64,000 nucleotides of DNA from Henckelia pumila (GCF_033568475.1 NC_133122.1:78577442-78641441), one strand, 5' to 3'; shown: positions 46,336-58,624, numbered from the stretch's first letter. Notes: generated by a model not told the origin, from the letters alone. Program-made: numbers and translations.

Positions 46336-48648
46336 TGTAAGAAACTAACTCTGTTCTTTCTCGTGCGTCGATGTTAATTGACCAACGAATATATGTGCGG
46401 AAGAAGGTCAAATAACAGATAGAACAATTGAATGATGAAGCTTGACAGAAATGTAAATAACACCAAGATGTTTATGGAAGTTCGGAGACAAAACTCTTAC
46501 GTCGCCCCTTCTTCCGCAAAGGAAGGATTCTCTAGAAGACTTTGGCTTATACAACGTCTTGTATACAACCTACTCAGATCGTATGACTTGCCTTTTCTAA
46601 GGCCGAAACTCCTAGAATACAACCAAGTTAAGACTTCATGTTCTAAGGCTTTAAACAATATAACAACTCCTTTGTGAACAAATAGACAGTTGAGATTTGA
46701 ATCTTTTCCCTTTGACCGACTTAAATTCGGTTTAAATAAATTATACTAGCAAGTGTACCAGTTCAAGTTATAGAAAGTGGACAATGAGTCCAAGTATCGA
46801 TCCCACAGAAACTGTAGTCAATCTCAAGAATTAATTATTTAGCTTAATCTAGACAGAATAATAAAAAGGTTGCGATGAATTAAATAAAAATTTAATTACT
46901 AAAAATAATAAGAATTAAAATAGCTAAAAGATAATTTTAATTAAAATGAGACAACCAAGACACACGCAGGTACCAAACAAATTTTGCAAACAAGTGGCAA
47001 ATCTAGGATCTAGATTTAATCTTAAATCACGGTGAATTTTTCTAATTTATTTAACAGTCTGTTTCTAGAACAGTTAAACCTATTCAAATATTGACGGCTT
47101 AATTTTCATAATTCTAATCAAATTGAAATGCATTAGGAATTATGAGAATTTGATTTTCACCTAAAGCCGCATACTGAAACCGAATACTATTTCTAATCGG
47201 TTTAACCACATGTCAACTATTGGAGCGATCGAAATCAATTCCTAATATATCGACTCAGAATCAATTAAAAAAAAGTAAATGATTGATCAGATTATTCACA
47301 AGAACAAAATATATAACTTTAATAAAAATCTAAAAATCCCAAATCAAAATCCACATGTTCAACATAAAATTGTTCGGCCCAACCTCGCGGTCTTGGTTGA
47401 AGAAAAACTAATCAAATAACAAAAACAATATTAAAAAAAGTTTAATAATCTAAATAATAAAGGAAGAAGAACTCGAATGAAGCATTATTCAATTTCCAAG
47501 CCTCCGCCCTAGCCACCTTATGTGTCTCCTCTGATATGCGGAACCCTCCTTTCTGCCGTCCCCTTTCTCCTTTTATAGGTCTCCTAAAAGCCCATAAAAT
47601 AAAGCCCAACAAGTCCACGATTTAATTTTCTCAGAGTTTTATTTTTTTTAACTTCGCGATCGCGTTCGAGCGAGAGATCTTCTGTTTTATTTTTTCACAC
47701 TGTTCAGGGATCTCTTGAGCGCAAGAACTTGCACTCGAGCAAGTGACATTCTGCCCCAGTTTTCCGATTTCGCATAGCACAAACCTAAACGCAGCTGCTC
47801 CTTAAATCATGCGCAATTGCGCTTCCTCACTTCACCTGCGCCTAATCCAAGCGCAGAAGTGCATCTTCTCCTTCATGCTCACAACACGCGCAATAACGTT
47901 CTCTTCTTCATCTTCATAGCCTGCTGCTCTCATTCTTCTATTTTTTTTCTTTTCTTTTCTTTTCTTGTCTTGTGCAAAATCCTTTAATTTCTCATTTTTC
48001 CTTCAAATAAACACAGGAGAGTAAAATGTAATGCATGTAATAAAACACATAAACACACACATAAAACAATATGAATGCATGCCAAATAATCCTAAAAATA
48101 ACACAAAATAATGTATATGAAATGTACTTATCACCCTATTGATCCTCAACAATCAGATGTATTTCTTGTGTATGTGGGCTTGATGAGCAGAAAAGATATG
48201 TTTCAAAGTGCTCAATGAGAAAGCTTCTCTATATTCTGTGAGTATATCTCTGTGTATATCGTTGTATCGTCATCTTTTTTATCCTTTTTCTCGTCTTTAT
48301 AGTCATCTTTGCAACGTTCATATTTATCATAAATGCGTGTCTTTAATGTATCTAGATCTTCAATAAGTCTTTAAGAGGACTTTTAATGAAGTTGCACATT
48401 CTTCAATATAGATGTCTGGATCTTCAAACGGTTGTGTATATTTGAAATATATTTGAATCAGTATAATGATGCATATCTGATTAATTCATCTCCTTAACAG
48501 TCTTGAATCTTGAACTGCTTCATCATGATGTTGAACTGGACTGTTTATTCTGAGCATTTTGAACTGCAACCTGTTGGACTGCTTTGTCCCGACTGAACTG
48601 CTTTACTGAATTTCTATGTTTTGAATAATACCAAAACTTTATCCAACA
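46336..48648 (-). mobile_element. copia F LTR (SIRE-like), split by a family T solo LTR
   Basis: On the minus strand it starts TGTTGGATAAAGTTTTGGTA (48648 downward). The left part contains ATGTTTATGGAAGTTCGGAG and TACGTCGCCCCTTCTTCCG. The 46713-48133 insert divides it. A cluster of GAACTGC words lies at 48511-48602. The sequence beyond 48648 reads like the tail of a copia element, but the next LTR to the right is of a different family. The left boundary is uncertain. Confidence 0.5.
46713..48133 (-). mobile_element. 1421-bp solo LTR (family T)
   Basis: Minus strand TGATAAGTACATTTC...GTCGGTCA. It has the same start as the solo LTR at 8379 and the same GGTACACTTGC-type U5 region. Flanks are CCCTT and CCCTA (4 of 5). 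A GC-word region at 47655-47900 contains GTTCGAGCGAG, TTGAGCGCAAG, GCGCAATTGCGC and AAGCGCAG words. Confidence 0.7.
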
Positions 48649-48793
48649 ATTTCTTCATTTTTGGTCTTTGACTAAACTAGGTAACTCTTCATGCTTTAGA
48701 AATATTTTTCTTTTGAATATCAAAGGCATTTCTCGTAATTCTCCCTTAAAAAATTTAATTTGCTTTTATTGATAATTCTTGATAGTCAACCTT

Positions 48794-50644
48794 CTATTTT
48801 CTTTGGGTTTGCATCTTTCCATGTAAATATCCAATAATTTGTGATGATGGATGGTTCTTTTGGATTTTACTTGGCATATCCTTTCCATCATTGTTCACTC
48901 CACCATCATTGTCTTCTATATAATCAGTATGTTGAGCACCATCCAGTTCTGTCACAGTCAAAGGCACTGTTGTGCTAAGTGTTGGGCTAGGTATGACAAC
49001 ACTTGGGGCAACACCTGGACTTTCTTGAGGTGTGGAAAATTCCAGCAGATTATCTATCTCAACTTCAGCTATTTTTCTTTTGAGATACAAATTCTTCAAT
49101 GTCTTGAAGGTTGCATGTCCCAATTTTTGATGCCATAAATCAAGATCATTCTCTTTCGTGTGTTTGCAGACAAGATCTTCTTCAAGTTGATATAAGTTAT
49201 CCACAGATCTTGTACCTAAAAAAACACATGAATTATTTTTATCAAATACTTCACAAAGATTCATATCAAATTTAACATAAATATCATCATCACAAAGTTG
49301 ACTAATGCTAATAAGATTAACATTTAATCCTTCAATATGCAAAACATTGTGAAGTCTGGGCAGTCCTTCTATATTCAAAGTGCCTCTACCAACAATCTTT
49401 CCATTTGCTCCTCCTTCATATGTCACTTTTCCTTTATCCTGTTCAACATAATCCGAGAGGTACTTCTTCAACCCTGTCATATGGCGTGAACTTCCACTGT
49501 CCAAGTACTAGTTACCTGCAACATTAGTTTTCAATGAAGTATAAACAACATTACAGTTGGATTTAGCTTTTGGTACCCAAACGTTTTTCACAGTATTTTT
49601 CCTCTTGGAAGAGTTCTGGTGCAGTGTTGGCAACACTGGTCGCAGCCTTGCCTGATATTCCAGTACATATAGTCATACCTGAGCTTAAAATAGTAAGGTT
49701 TGATGTGACCTTGCTTGTGAGAGTAATGACAAACAAATCTATGCTTCTTTTTATTTACTTTCTGAGCAGGAACTTGAGCTTTTGATTTTGCCTTAGGAGT
49801 TGCACATGGAACACTAGCAGAATTATTGTTATCCTTGATAAAAATATTTTTTGATGATTCCCCTACTTCAAACTTTCTGTTCTCAAAGCCTAGACCAGCT
49901 CTGTCAACTTTTCCCATTATCAATATGGATTTTACCTTGGTCTTGCTTGGATTAAACTTTGCGATAGTTGCATTAGCTTTTTCAAGTTCTTCTTTGATCT
50001 TGCATAGTTCCAAATCCTTCTTGCTCAGAACAACTTCAAGTCTAGCAATTGCTGCCTTCAGTTCACTATTTTCTTTTGATAGAGCAGAGTTTGACTTGTT
50101 CTTTGTCACCCAATCAGCAAACAATTCTTCATACATCTTATGCACATTTTCCAGAGATAACTCATCCTCATCAGCATCCTGATTAATCGAGTCTTTAGCA
50201 ACTGAAGCATTCAGACAAAATAGCTTTTGGACAATGTTGTGGCCAAGTGTTGTGACACCTGCGACAACACTGCTTTCTTCTGCATTAGAACAGCCAGTGC
50301 ATTTTGAGTCTCTTCTTCTCCCAGTACTGTACCTTCATCGTCTTCATCATCACTTAAGGAAACACTTATTTCTTTGCGAAGTCTGGTTGGACACTCATCA
50401 GCATAGTGACCAAACCTTTAACTGGTGACTTATTTTGATCTGGTACACAAATTCTCAAGGGCATGTTAGGAGTAGGAGGGACCAGGACTTTGAATTTTTG
50501 TTCTGGTTTCTTGGTATCCCTCATCCTTCTGAGATAATCACCAAACTTTTTGGTAAGCAAGACGATGGATTCATCCCCTAAATCAGACTCAATGGCATCT
50601 TGCGTCAATTCAACAAGTGATAAATCCATTCTGTCAAAACACAA
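48794..50644 (-). pseudogene. copia E: SIRE-like gag and protease/pre-integrase remnant
   Basis: On the minus strand: a gag segment (50644-50366), a coiled-coil-rich gag part (50145-49950, SALSKENSELKAAIARLEVV), and a zinc knuckle reduced to C-H-Y-S-x4-H-x4-Y, two of its four ligands lost. Then come the protease MDSGSSRHMTG (49504) and the pre-integrase region (LDLWHQKLGHATFKTLKNLY). Soon after, the frame jumps to unrelated C-terminal sequence, so integrase, RT and RNase H are deleted. Typical for the SIRE/Maximus clade of Ty1/copia. Confidence 0.8.
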
Positions 50645-50680
50645 AAACCCAGAATCACACTTAGTATCGTCAAGTGAATG

Positions 50681-50692
50681 ACTCTGATACCA
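50681..50692 (-). other. primer binding site of copia E
   Basis: Minus strand TGGTATCAGAGT, two bases after the LTR end; complementary to initiator tRNA-Met. Confidence 0.8.
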
Positions 50693-50694
50693 CT

Positions 50695-51430
50695 TGAAAG
50701 GGTTTTGACAGTATCAGTCACAGAAATACCAGACATAAATTTCAGAGTAAATGTTGTCTTACAGTGTTGTCAACACTTCAAAAAAACATATGCAGCGGAA
50801 TAATTAAATTTAAAAATAAATGACACACAGATATTTATGCACAAGTAATCAATACTTGTGCGGTGCCTTGAGGCAAAATAATCACTAGAAAAAAATAAAC
50901 CAGTTTACACAAAAACCAACTAGTGATTGAATATGAAAACCTACTTTTCTCAACTAGGTGAGAAAATAAATAACTTCCTAAAAACTATTAAGAACTAGAA
51001 TAAAAAAACCAATAGGAAGTTCTAAGCACATGTGCCAAAAAACAAAAAACCAAGGAACCATTTTCAAAGCAATACTTCACTTGCGTGTTCTTTAGTGTAT
51101 CCAACACTACTCGGCAACACTGTGTAACACGAGGAGTACTTCAGAAATTCTTCAGATCTTCAAAGTTTCAACTTGTGAATCTCTGCAGTATTTAGCTTTT
51201 CTTTTCTGCACTCTACGTTCTCTGCTCTCTGCCTTCAACATTTGTATAGGATTGTTTTCTTAAATAGATCTTCAATATTTTTGAAAATCCTACCCAAAAT
51301 TCAAATACAAATTTGTTAGGATAAAATATTTTATCAACAAATTTGATAAGGTGTAACTCATCTCTTTAAACAAGAGATAAGATATTAAATGCTGATCAAT
51401 TAAGATATACAAGATAAGATCAATTTAACA
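50695..51430 (-). repeat. 5' LTR of copia E (736 bp)
   Basis: Minus strand TGTTAAATTGATC...AACCCTTTCA, ending directly before the primer binding site. It contains the palindrome AGTGTTGTCAACACT at 50763-50777 and further CAACACT words at 51100-51125. No matching 3' LTR is present in the window. Confidence 0.75.
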
Positions 51431-51740
51431 ACATGTGAAGGAAAGGCAAAATTCTAAAATTCTCAATTAGAGAATAACGTGATATACACGTTCTTTCAAC
51501 ATCCATAACTCTTGGGCGCCCAGGATCAGGCGTTGGGGCACCCCTGGGATTTTCTTGCTTCATTTTTTCGTGCTCTTTTCTTTCCCTCTTTTTGTACGTT
51601 TCCCACATTTTTAATCCAAATAAAATGGATGTTACTCAAATTCTTAAAAACAGAACAAACAAAACAAAACACGTATAATATCTCTCGATAAATAACACAA
51701 GCCAAGTTACATCATATAAAATATAAGTGCACACTTATCA
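51431..51740 (-). mobile_element. truncated family T LTR (U3 side)
   Basis: Minus strand TGATAAGTGTGCAC from 51740, followed by text similar to the solo LTR at 8379 (GACTTGGCTTTTGTG there, AACTTGGCTTGTGTT here), with a GC-word patch (GGCGCCCAGG, GGCGTTGGGGCACC) at 51510-51545. It stops where the copia E LTR begins. A polypurine tract at 51741-51753 (minus strand TATATGGGGGATT) precedes it and fixes orientation. Confidence 0.7.
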
Positions 51741-51753
51741 AATCCCCCATATA

Positions 51754-53900
51754 CTTAAACTTTTGCTAGTCCCGAGCAAAAATAGAATAAAAGAAAGGAA
51801 AAAAGAAAAGACACCAACAAAATAACTAGCACATATAAAACATGCAAGTCGTGATAACATGTAAAGCAATCGGCCTAAGAAATTTATTTCATCATTTAGT
51901 CCACATGTCTGCCACATCTTTTTCAAGAGTTCTCGTGTTTGTGTGATTTGTCAATCTCATCTACCTGACCTAACATCCATATAGAATCATGTAACTAGTG
52001 AGCTTCACAAATTCATTCATTCCACTCTCAAGTTTCAAAACACAATCTACCAAGTTCAATTTCAAGTTCAACTCACACAGATCAAAAGGAATTTTTCGGT
52101 CAATATAGGGTTCAAAATATATATCAAATCAGATTAGCCCAAAAATAATTCAATGCAATGAGACGTGCTTGTGTAAATTGATCAGAACCGTATTCATTAA
52201 AAGTGTCTCTCGAGTATCCATATGCTTAACCCTCGCAACCCTTCTCCACTAGTATATTGGACAAGTGTGAATCGATCAATAGGACTTCCTGACTTATAAC
52301 GCAAGGCCTTAGCTCATGGCTACAAATGAAAAATAATACTACAAATAAGGGAGTAAGTTAAAATTCATATCAAGATTGCATGCTCCCTTCCACTTTCCAA
52401 CTCCTCCTCATTCGATTCATTATTTTTATTATTTTTCATATTTTTTTTCTTCACCTCATCCCAACCATTCTTCTATTTCAACCTTTTTTTTTCGATGGGA
52501 GAATTTATAAAATTTAACATTTGAATGCTTACTCCCTTGAAGGAAGAAAATAGTGTATAAGCTATTTATTAGGTGGTCGATGTGGGATTTTGAAAAGATT
52601 CCGAATGGATCAATCACACGCTTTTGCGTGTGTCATTTGTTTTCAATAAACTCAAACGAGGTGACTAGGGATTAAATTATTTTTATTTGGTGGCTCGAAA
52701 GTGTCAACGGTTCAAAAATTTACCTATATCATCCCTAAATCACACATTGTCTGTATTTCGCCTCGAAGGAAACTCAGGAAAGTTCTAGAATACTTCTCAA
52801 TTTACAATTAAATCCTACATATTGATCATAGTGCTCAATAATATATCATGCAAATATTCCAATAAAATATGAATGGCTAAAAAATTAAAAATTCAAGATT
52901 ATCTTTTCTTTTTCAAGTAAGCTCAAAGGGCATAAAATGAATATATTATACAAGAAAACAGGCCCAAATAATTCAAGAACTTCCTGAATCATGTCTGTGT
53001 TCGCAAAACTCTACCTTGGTGTCAAGTGAAAATCACAAAAGTTTGGAATTTATTCTTCTAATCCACATCACAAAGTTCAAATAATTGTTCTCTAAGTATT
53101 AGATGTATCGATGGTCATGACATTAAGTGCATGAATTTTGTGAGAACTCAAAAAAATAATTTTCGCACAGTGGCTCTCTTTTTTTTCATTATAGGCCATA
53201 ACAATTACTAATTCATGACTTCTGACACCACAAGAAATTTAAATAAACACAATAATAACTAAATAATTTTTTTCTAACTTTTTTAGACATAATAATAAAC
53301 TAAAAACAAACGAACATGAACTAAAATCACAACCGCAGGAATTTAAGCAAACAAAAACAATTAAAATCAAACAACCCCCAATAGAAAAAACTTAGAAGTG
53401 TCTATTGTCCTTAATGTACAATAATTCAATAACAAGAACTGACGAATGCACATATATATGGCACGACCGTCAATAGTCGTAGCCCATCATCATTCCAGGT
53501 GCAGCTGCGTTGATACACGAGATTTCTCACAATTTCAAAGAACTAGAGTAGAAAATTCAGTGCTAGCGTGTGAACAAGACATGCTACCAATAAAACTATA
53601 TAAAAAAATTAAATAAACAAAAAAAATTACAAGTAAATAAAACAAAGCAAAAATAAAATAAATTTGGGTTTTTTTTCCAAAAAGCGCTTGGTTTAAAGTC
53701 GTCAGCCTGAATGTATGCTGATTTTAGCCCATCATCGCCACTTTGTTGGAGATCTTGTTCCTCTCTTTCACCCTCCAAACATGCTCAGAAATCATCTCGG
53801 ACTTGGCTTTTTTTCACTTTCTTTGCCACATTTGGATCTTGTACTCTTTGCGATTCTACTTCACTCTGAACTTTGCGACATTGTTCCATCTTTTTTGATT
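51754..53900 (-). mobile_element. untranslated 3' region of a family T gypsy element
   Basis: Directly upstream of the purine tract on the minus strand is GCTCGGGACTAGCAAAAGTT, a phrase I associate with the long non-coding 3' region of Tat-type elements. About 2 kb of AT-rich non-coding sequence follows, without credible frames. The right boundary is not defined. Confidence 0.5.
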
Positions 53901-53905
53901 GCTCA

Positions 53906-54094
53906 ATCATGAACACATTTTCTGTGGATGGGTTTCTAGCTGATGCGATCGTGGATAGCTCGCATGCGGATCATGTTGCAGAGAAAGTTCAAGATCCATT
54001 GGAGCTGCCAGAAGGACCAATTACAAGGCGTCGAGCTAAATAGTTTAAGGAAGCTCTTCAAAGTATGATGCTAAATTATCAAGGGGGCGATTGA
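53906..54094 (+). pseudogene. gypsy polyprotein C-terminal fragment
   Basis: VQDPLELPEGPITRRRAK, a stop, then FKEALQSMMLNYQGGD and TGA (54092-54094). The GPITRxRAK...FKEAL pattern is common at the end of gypsy polyproteins. It is on the opposite strand from the untranslated region next to it, so it belongs to another copy. Confidence 0.5.
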
Positions 54095-54109
54095 ATGCTT
54101 GGAGTTCGT

Positions 54110-54290
54110 TTCGGGGGAAGTTGTAATGTACTTGAAGTGTGCACAGAGGATTCGGACAGAAAATCTCACGCCCCAGCGAAAGAACTCTTGCTCGAGCGCG
54201 AGCCCATAAAACATAAACAACCATAAAAAGGCGCGCTTCAACGCATGAATCTCGCGCTCCAGCACGAACACGAAACTAGTGAGGGCCATA
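54110..54290 (-). repeat. GCTCGAGCGCG/GCGCTCCAGC word cluster
   Basis: CACGCCCCAGCG, TTGCTCGAGCGCGAGC, GGCGCGCTTCAACGC and CTCGCGCTCCAGC lie within 110 bp, immediately after the polyprotein fragment. Same style as the GC windows in the gypsy LTRs. Confidence 0.6.
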
Positions 54291-54514
54291 AATTAGCAGG
54301 TTTTTCTTATACTTGAACCAAACATGGGATACATGTGGATTAAATATGTTTATCACTCATTATCATGTGTACGAAACACGGCCTCATGTCTAGCATTCAT
54401 GATCACCAAATCTAAGTTCTATTTTGCCTCACTGCAAGAGGGTGCCAATAAGATAGACATACTTTAATAATTATGCTACATGTACAACAAGGTTTACAAT
54501 GTGTAATTGAAATA

Positions 54515-54673
54515 CAAAAATATCCTAAATGCACCGGTTCGACCTGTTCTTGACCGAGTTTGACCGACTTCGAGTTGCCTGACCGAAAAAATTGTTTTTT
54601 GGCTTACTCCGGATTGGACCGTGACTGGGTTTGAACGAACCAGCCGGTCCCTGTTAGGTTTTAAAACATTGGT
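54515..54673. mobile_element. hAT-like MITE fragment
   Basis: CACCGGTTCGACC at the left, CCGGTCCCTGTTAGG at the right, and a right end that on the minus strand reads CCAATGTTTTAAAACC. The left terminus is unclear, so this may be truncated. Confidence 0.45.
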
Positions 54674-55057
54674 ACATATTAGCATTTTCTATACTTTTAA
54701 GTATTAAAAAAAAAAATAAATTTACCGGTTCTTTTATCTAAAAAAAATTATGTAAAAAAAAAAATATGCCAGCATAAACTTTTTCCAATTAATTACATTT
54801 ATATGGTTTCAAAAAAATTAGTTACGCTTATATTAAAATTTAATGACACGTGAACGCTAGCTAGTTCCTTTTGTCTCATTTCGTTTCCCTCCCTGAATGG
54901 CTAAATCTATTTCAGAGATACAAAATGGTTACCCGAAGTCACCCATTTAGTGTTTTTTTTCATTACTTGCTATTAACATGAAGCGTGGCATATAAGTTCA
55001 AACTAACAGTACAAAAATTTGTATCACTTGGCAGACAAACCGCAGTGTTGACAAACA

Positions 55058-57968
55058 TCATCTTAAGGTGTTACCAACAAATTCTCCTCTTGCATCCCAT
55101 GGACGAACTTCGAATGATTTTCCAATCATACTGCGTTTCTGATTTATAGTCCCATCATCACACTTGTACTCTGGGAAATAATCAAGAAACGTTTTGTTTC
55201 CCAGGCCATCTACTCCACTGAAGAGAAAACTCCTGATAATTTCCTAAACAGTAAAGTGACTAAGCAAGTTTTGTGGCTAAATAAAAAGATATATTATCCA
55301 CTAATGAATTCTCAACAAACATGTAGATTTTGATGCTAATGATCATAAATAAGTTGATACCTTAGCCAGAGTCTCCCCGACTAATCTTCTCAGAACTTGG
55401 TGACCTGGATCCTGAATTTTCGGCAAATCGATCAGTGTTTCCTTCAAAATGCACCATCCAACAGGCATGTTTTGTTTATTTTCAAATAATATTGTGAACT
55501 TAGTAAATTGACACTTTTATTACAAAAGAATTTCTTCCAGCCTAAGGTTGTACTTGGATTAGATCGATGGATTTGAAATAATGAATTTTCAAATTATTTG
55601 ACTTGCTGAGGTTTAAAAAATGCAAGTGAATTTCAAATCCATAAGTCAATCAATTTCAATAACAATCGTGGTGGATTAAAATTCACCAATATGGGTGTCG
55701 TTTGAAATTCATTCATCAAATCCTTTCCAAAATCAAATCACTCACTTCAAATCAAATACATAATCCAAAAACCAGCGAGGAGTTCATAAAAATTGGTAAA
55801 AACAAAAAATAGCGTCCAATGATAGTAAAATTATTGGATTTCAAATGCCACTAATCATAAAATACTCGGCTTTGACCCGCAAGTAAAGGATCGAAACATT
55901 CAATTTTCTCCACAACGTAATGGCAGCCATACCTTTGGAAAAAATCTCCCATGCTAGTAAATTTGAAATAGAGCTGAAGATATTTACTAATAAAGTTTGT
56001 TTTTTGCTAGAAAACCTCAATTAGGATCGCTCGAATGTCGAAGGTCACACACAAAAGTTTTAAATTAACTTAACCGAAACTTCAGCTAGCATAGCAAATC
56101 TGCATGGCATTACCACTAAATTTCTAAATGACACATTTTCTTTGGCTGAAAAAATGACACTATCAAAAGCATTACAAAAACTGATAGCTGATAATGTTAG
56201 AAATTGACATATGTTAGAAATTGATTTGGACCTAACTCCCCACAAAAGCTAGCTCAAGACGGGTGAGGCCAAATATGGGCCGTCCAACACATAACGGTGG
56301 AACCCGGGCTCTGATACCATGTTAGAAATTGACTTATGTTAAAAATTGACTTGGACCTAACTCACCTCAAAAGCTAGCTCAAGAGGGGTATTAAAAGACT
56401 CTCAGTTTATTTAGTCAACCGATGTGGGACACAAACTAAGACACCAACAGATAATAACGACACAATTCAAATCCTTTAAACCGCACAACAAGCCAAGTTT
56501 TACGCTTTGATCGTTTTGCTACATTAACAGCCACAAAAGTAGTAGGGCAATTATTTCTAATCAACATGCAACCATCTAACACCAACATTGTTCGGTACAC
56601 AAAAATGACTAGGAAAAACATGATCACCTAAACAAACAACTGTAACACCGACCTTTTCTGCTCTCCATGTAAGATATCTATGTTGTGATTCAAGATTGAG
56701 CATAATTTGAGGAATATAGGTTTCACCAGATGCCTGCTCCATGAGATCCAGCCATGACTACAAGGAAAGAAGGAAATAATCACAAATGCCAACACCACTT
56801 CAAACATCCAAAATTCAAGTTTAACAAAGTATACATATAAATGTAACAAAAAGCATTTTAAAACATCGAGTACCTTGAGATAATCCTTGAAAGCACAATA
56901 TAAAGCATGGTGCTTGTCTTGGCATGGAGAAAATTTGGTCCATATGACAATTGGTGAAAAAAATGTCAACGATTCAGAGGTAATCTTTCCTCCCCAGGGC
57001 AAAAGCTGCATGAAATCTGTGTTAAATCACCACATCTCATTTTAGGCGGCAGAAAAATAAATTATACAAGAAGCTTTGCAACTGAATCATAGTTGGTAAA
57101 GTATTCGAACTTGCCCACCTCAGCATACTCAAGACCAAGAGGAATTAAGTGTTTATAGCATTTCTCCTTGTAATCTTTTTGACTAATAACATCACGTAAT
57201 GGGTTGAGGTCCCTGAAAATGGTTAAAAAATTTGCCAATGCAACAAAATTTAGTCTGATGTCAAGAATAAAACTAAATTATCAAACACATGCAGTCAAAA
57301 TAAACTGTAATTGCCCGTTTCTTAAATCGACAGAAAAATCGTATGTGAAACATAAAACAAACTCGAATTGCAATAAGCGCCCAAGAAATGAAATCGATTT
57401 AAGCAAGGTTTTAGGAGTCTTTATATGATTGCATCTCAGAACGATAATATACTAATTTAAAGAAACTCGATGCAGCTTTCTTACTTTCTAAGTTAGATAT
57501 TTATAATCCTTCATTCAATTTTGATTGCTGCGGGAAATGTCATATTGTAATGATGAAATAATTTTATTTAATTAAAGAACAATAAATTTAACTGGATTTT
57601 CAAGTTCTAGCAGCTTTACTTTTTGACAGATTCAGCAGTACATGACCTAACAAAGTTTTACTGCAAGTAAATTCTATAATATTAGAAACTAAAGAGATCG
57701 TTATGCATATTACTATCAAATACAACCTTTTGCAGTTTGACTGTGTTTGATTGGATGTATTTGGGCATCACAATAAACACGAGAGGACTTTACAAGTATT
57801 CAACATATTTCCAAAACAAACCGAAAGTATCACGTTATCAATTAACAAAAATGAAAGAAAAAGGATTGCTTACAACACCACTATATTCATGCTTGCAGTG
57901 GTGAAAAAGTTGGCACAAAAAACTGGAAGATCGAACTCTGGTCTGGGGAACACAGCAAAATCCAAGAC
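55058..57968 (-). CDS. HY2: phytochromobilin synthase-like bilin reductase, exons 57968-55058 (5' end missing)
   Basis: Six minus-strand exons with GT-AG introns and consistent phase: 57968-57874, 57212-57119, 57005-56874, 56757-56653, 55411-55361 and 55243-55058 (TGA at 55058-55060), 220 codons plus stop. Recognisable blocks are FPRPEFDLPVFCANFFTTAS, LLPWGGKITSESLTFFSPIV, SQHRYLTWRAEK, the short DPGHQVLRRLVGETLAK exon, and LGNKTFLDYFPEY with NQKRSMIGKSFEVRPWD. These mark the HY2 family, plastid ferredoxin-dependent reductases that make phytochromobilin, the phytochrome chromophore, from biliverdin. No stop or frameshift is visible. The N-terminal transit peptide and first exons are not in 57969-58798. 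A copia LTR starts at 58799, so either the first intron is very large or the gene is disrupted. Confidence 0.88.
55555..55760. mobile_element. MITE-like inverted-repeat sequence in the long HY2 intron
   Basis: GGATTTGAAATAATGAATTT (about 55568) is mirrored by GAATTTCAAATCC and further TTCAAATC words to 55750, in opposite orientation. No clear target duplication, so the boundaries are estimates. Confidence 0.4.
56195..56449 (-). mobile_element. 255-bp TRIM element in the long HY2 intron
   Basis: Two short LTRs, 56195-56289 and 56320-56449, each running TGTTAG...CCAACA on the plus strand. The internal part is about 30 bp and contains a Met-tRNA primer binding site (minus strand TGGTATCAGAGCCCGG) directly at the LTR edge. 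A perfect GATAA duplication lies at 56190-56194 and 56450-56454. No coding capacity. Confidence 0.85.
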
Positions 57969-58205
57969 CTGAACGTTATGTCAGTGAAACTTCATCATCA
58001 TCATGAAAGTAAGATAATGTGCATCAAGGTGGAATCTTAATCCACCATCTCATAGGAGATTTGATAAATCTGAAATCTTATCAAAGTAAATCAACTTTGA
58101 AATAACATGATCGGCATGTTCAAGCATTATGCACTTAAAACTGAAGAAAAAAATAAAACAAAAAAAATGTTATGCCCTTTACAACAGCCGATAAATTAGC
58201 CCAAT

Positions 58206-58624
58206 CATAGCAATCAAAGGCACCAGCCGCATTAAAGCCCTCAGGTGTCCTGCGGCTTAAAGCGCACGCTTTATGAAAATAAAGCGCAATAAATAAAATA
58301 TTCTAAAAGATAAAAAAAATAATAAATTTGTTCTAAAAAATATGAAACATGAGCCAAGTATCATATATTAAAATGTGAGTGCAGAGGCTGATGTGGGGCA
58401 GAGGCAATGGGTTTATTCTGCTCTATTTTTAATAAATATAGGAGAAATCATACTTTAATTGGTGATTTCTCATCTGTCAGATTTTTTAAGCAAAAAACTG
58501 TTTTTCTATGAAGCGCGCACAAATACGCGCGCTTCACGGAAGTCGTGCGCTTTGGAGTGTACTGAAGCGCAAACTGTGCGCTTCGCTGCACTTTACGCTG
58601 AAGCGCGCGCTTTTGACAACTATG
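58206..58624. mobile_element. 419-bp hAT MITE with AAGCGCGCGCTT words
   Basis: The left end CATAGCAATCAAAGGC and right end (minus strand) CATAGTTGTCAAAAGC are inverted repeats, flanked by a perfect 8-bp duplication AGCCCAAT (58198-58205, 58625-58632), the hAT signature. Both subterminal regions are dense in AAGCGC/GCGCTT words: the right 110 bp hold at least eight, and the left has AAAGCGCACGCTTTATG. It lies upstream of the first visible HY2 exon. Confidence 0.88.

Noticed and set aside
46336..51430. A single copia element with LTRs at 46336-48648 and 50695-51430
   Set aside because: The two LTRs have different termini and unrelated sequence apart from generic SIRE-like phrases, so they are from different families.
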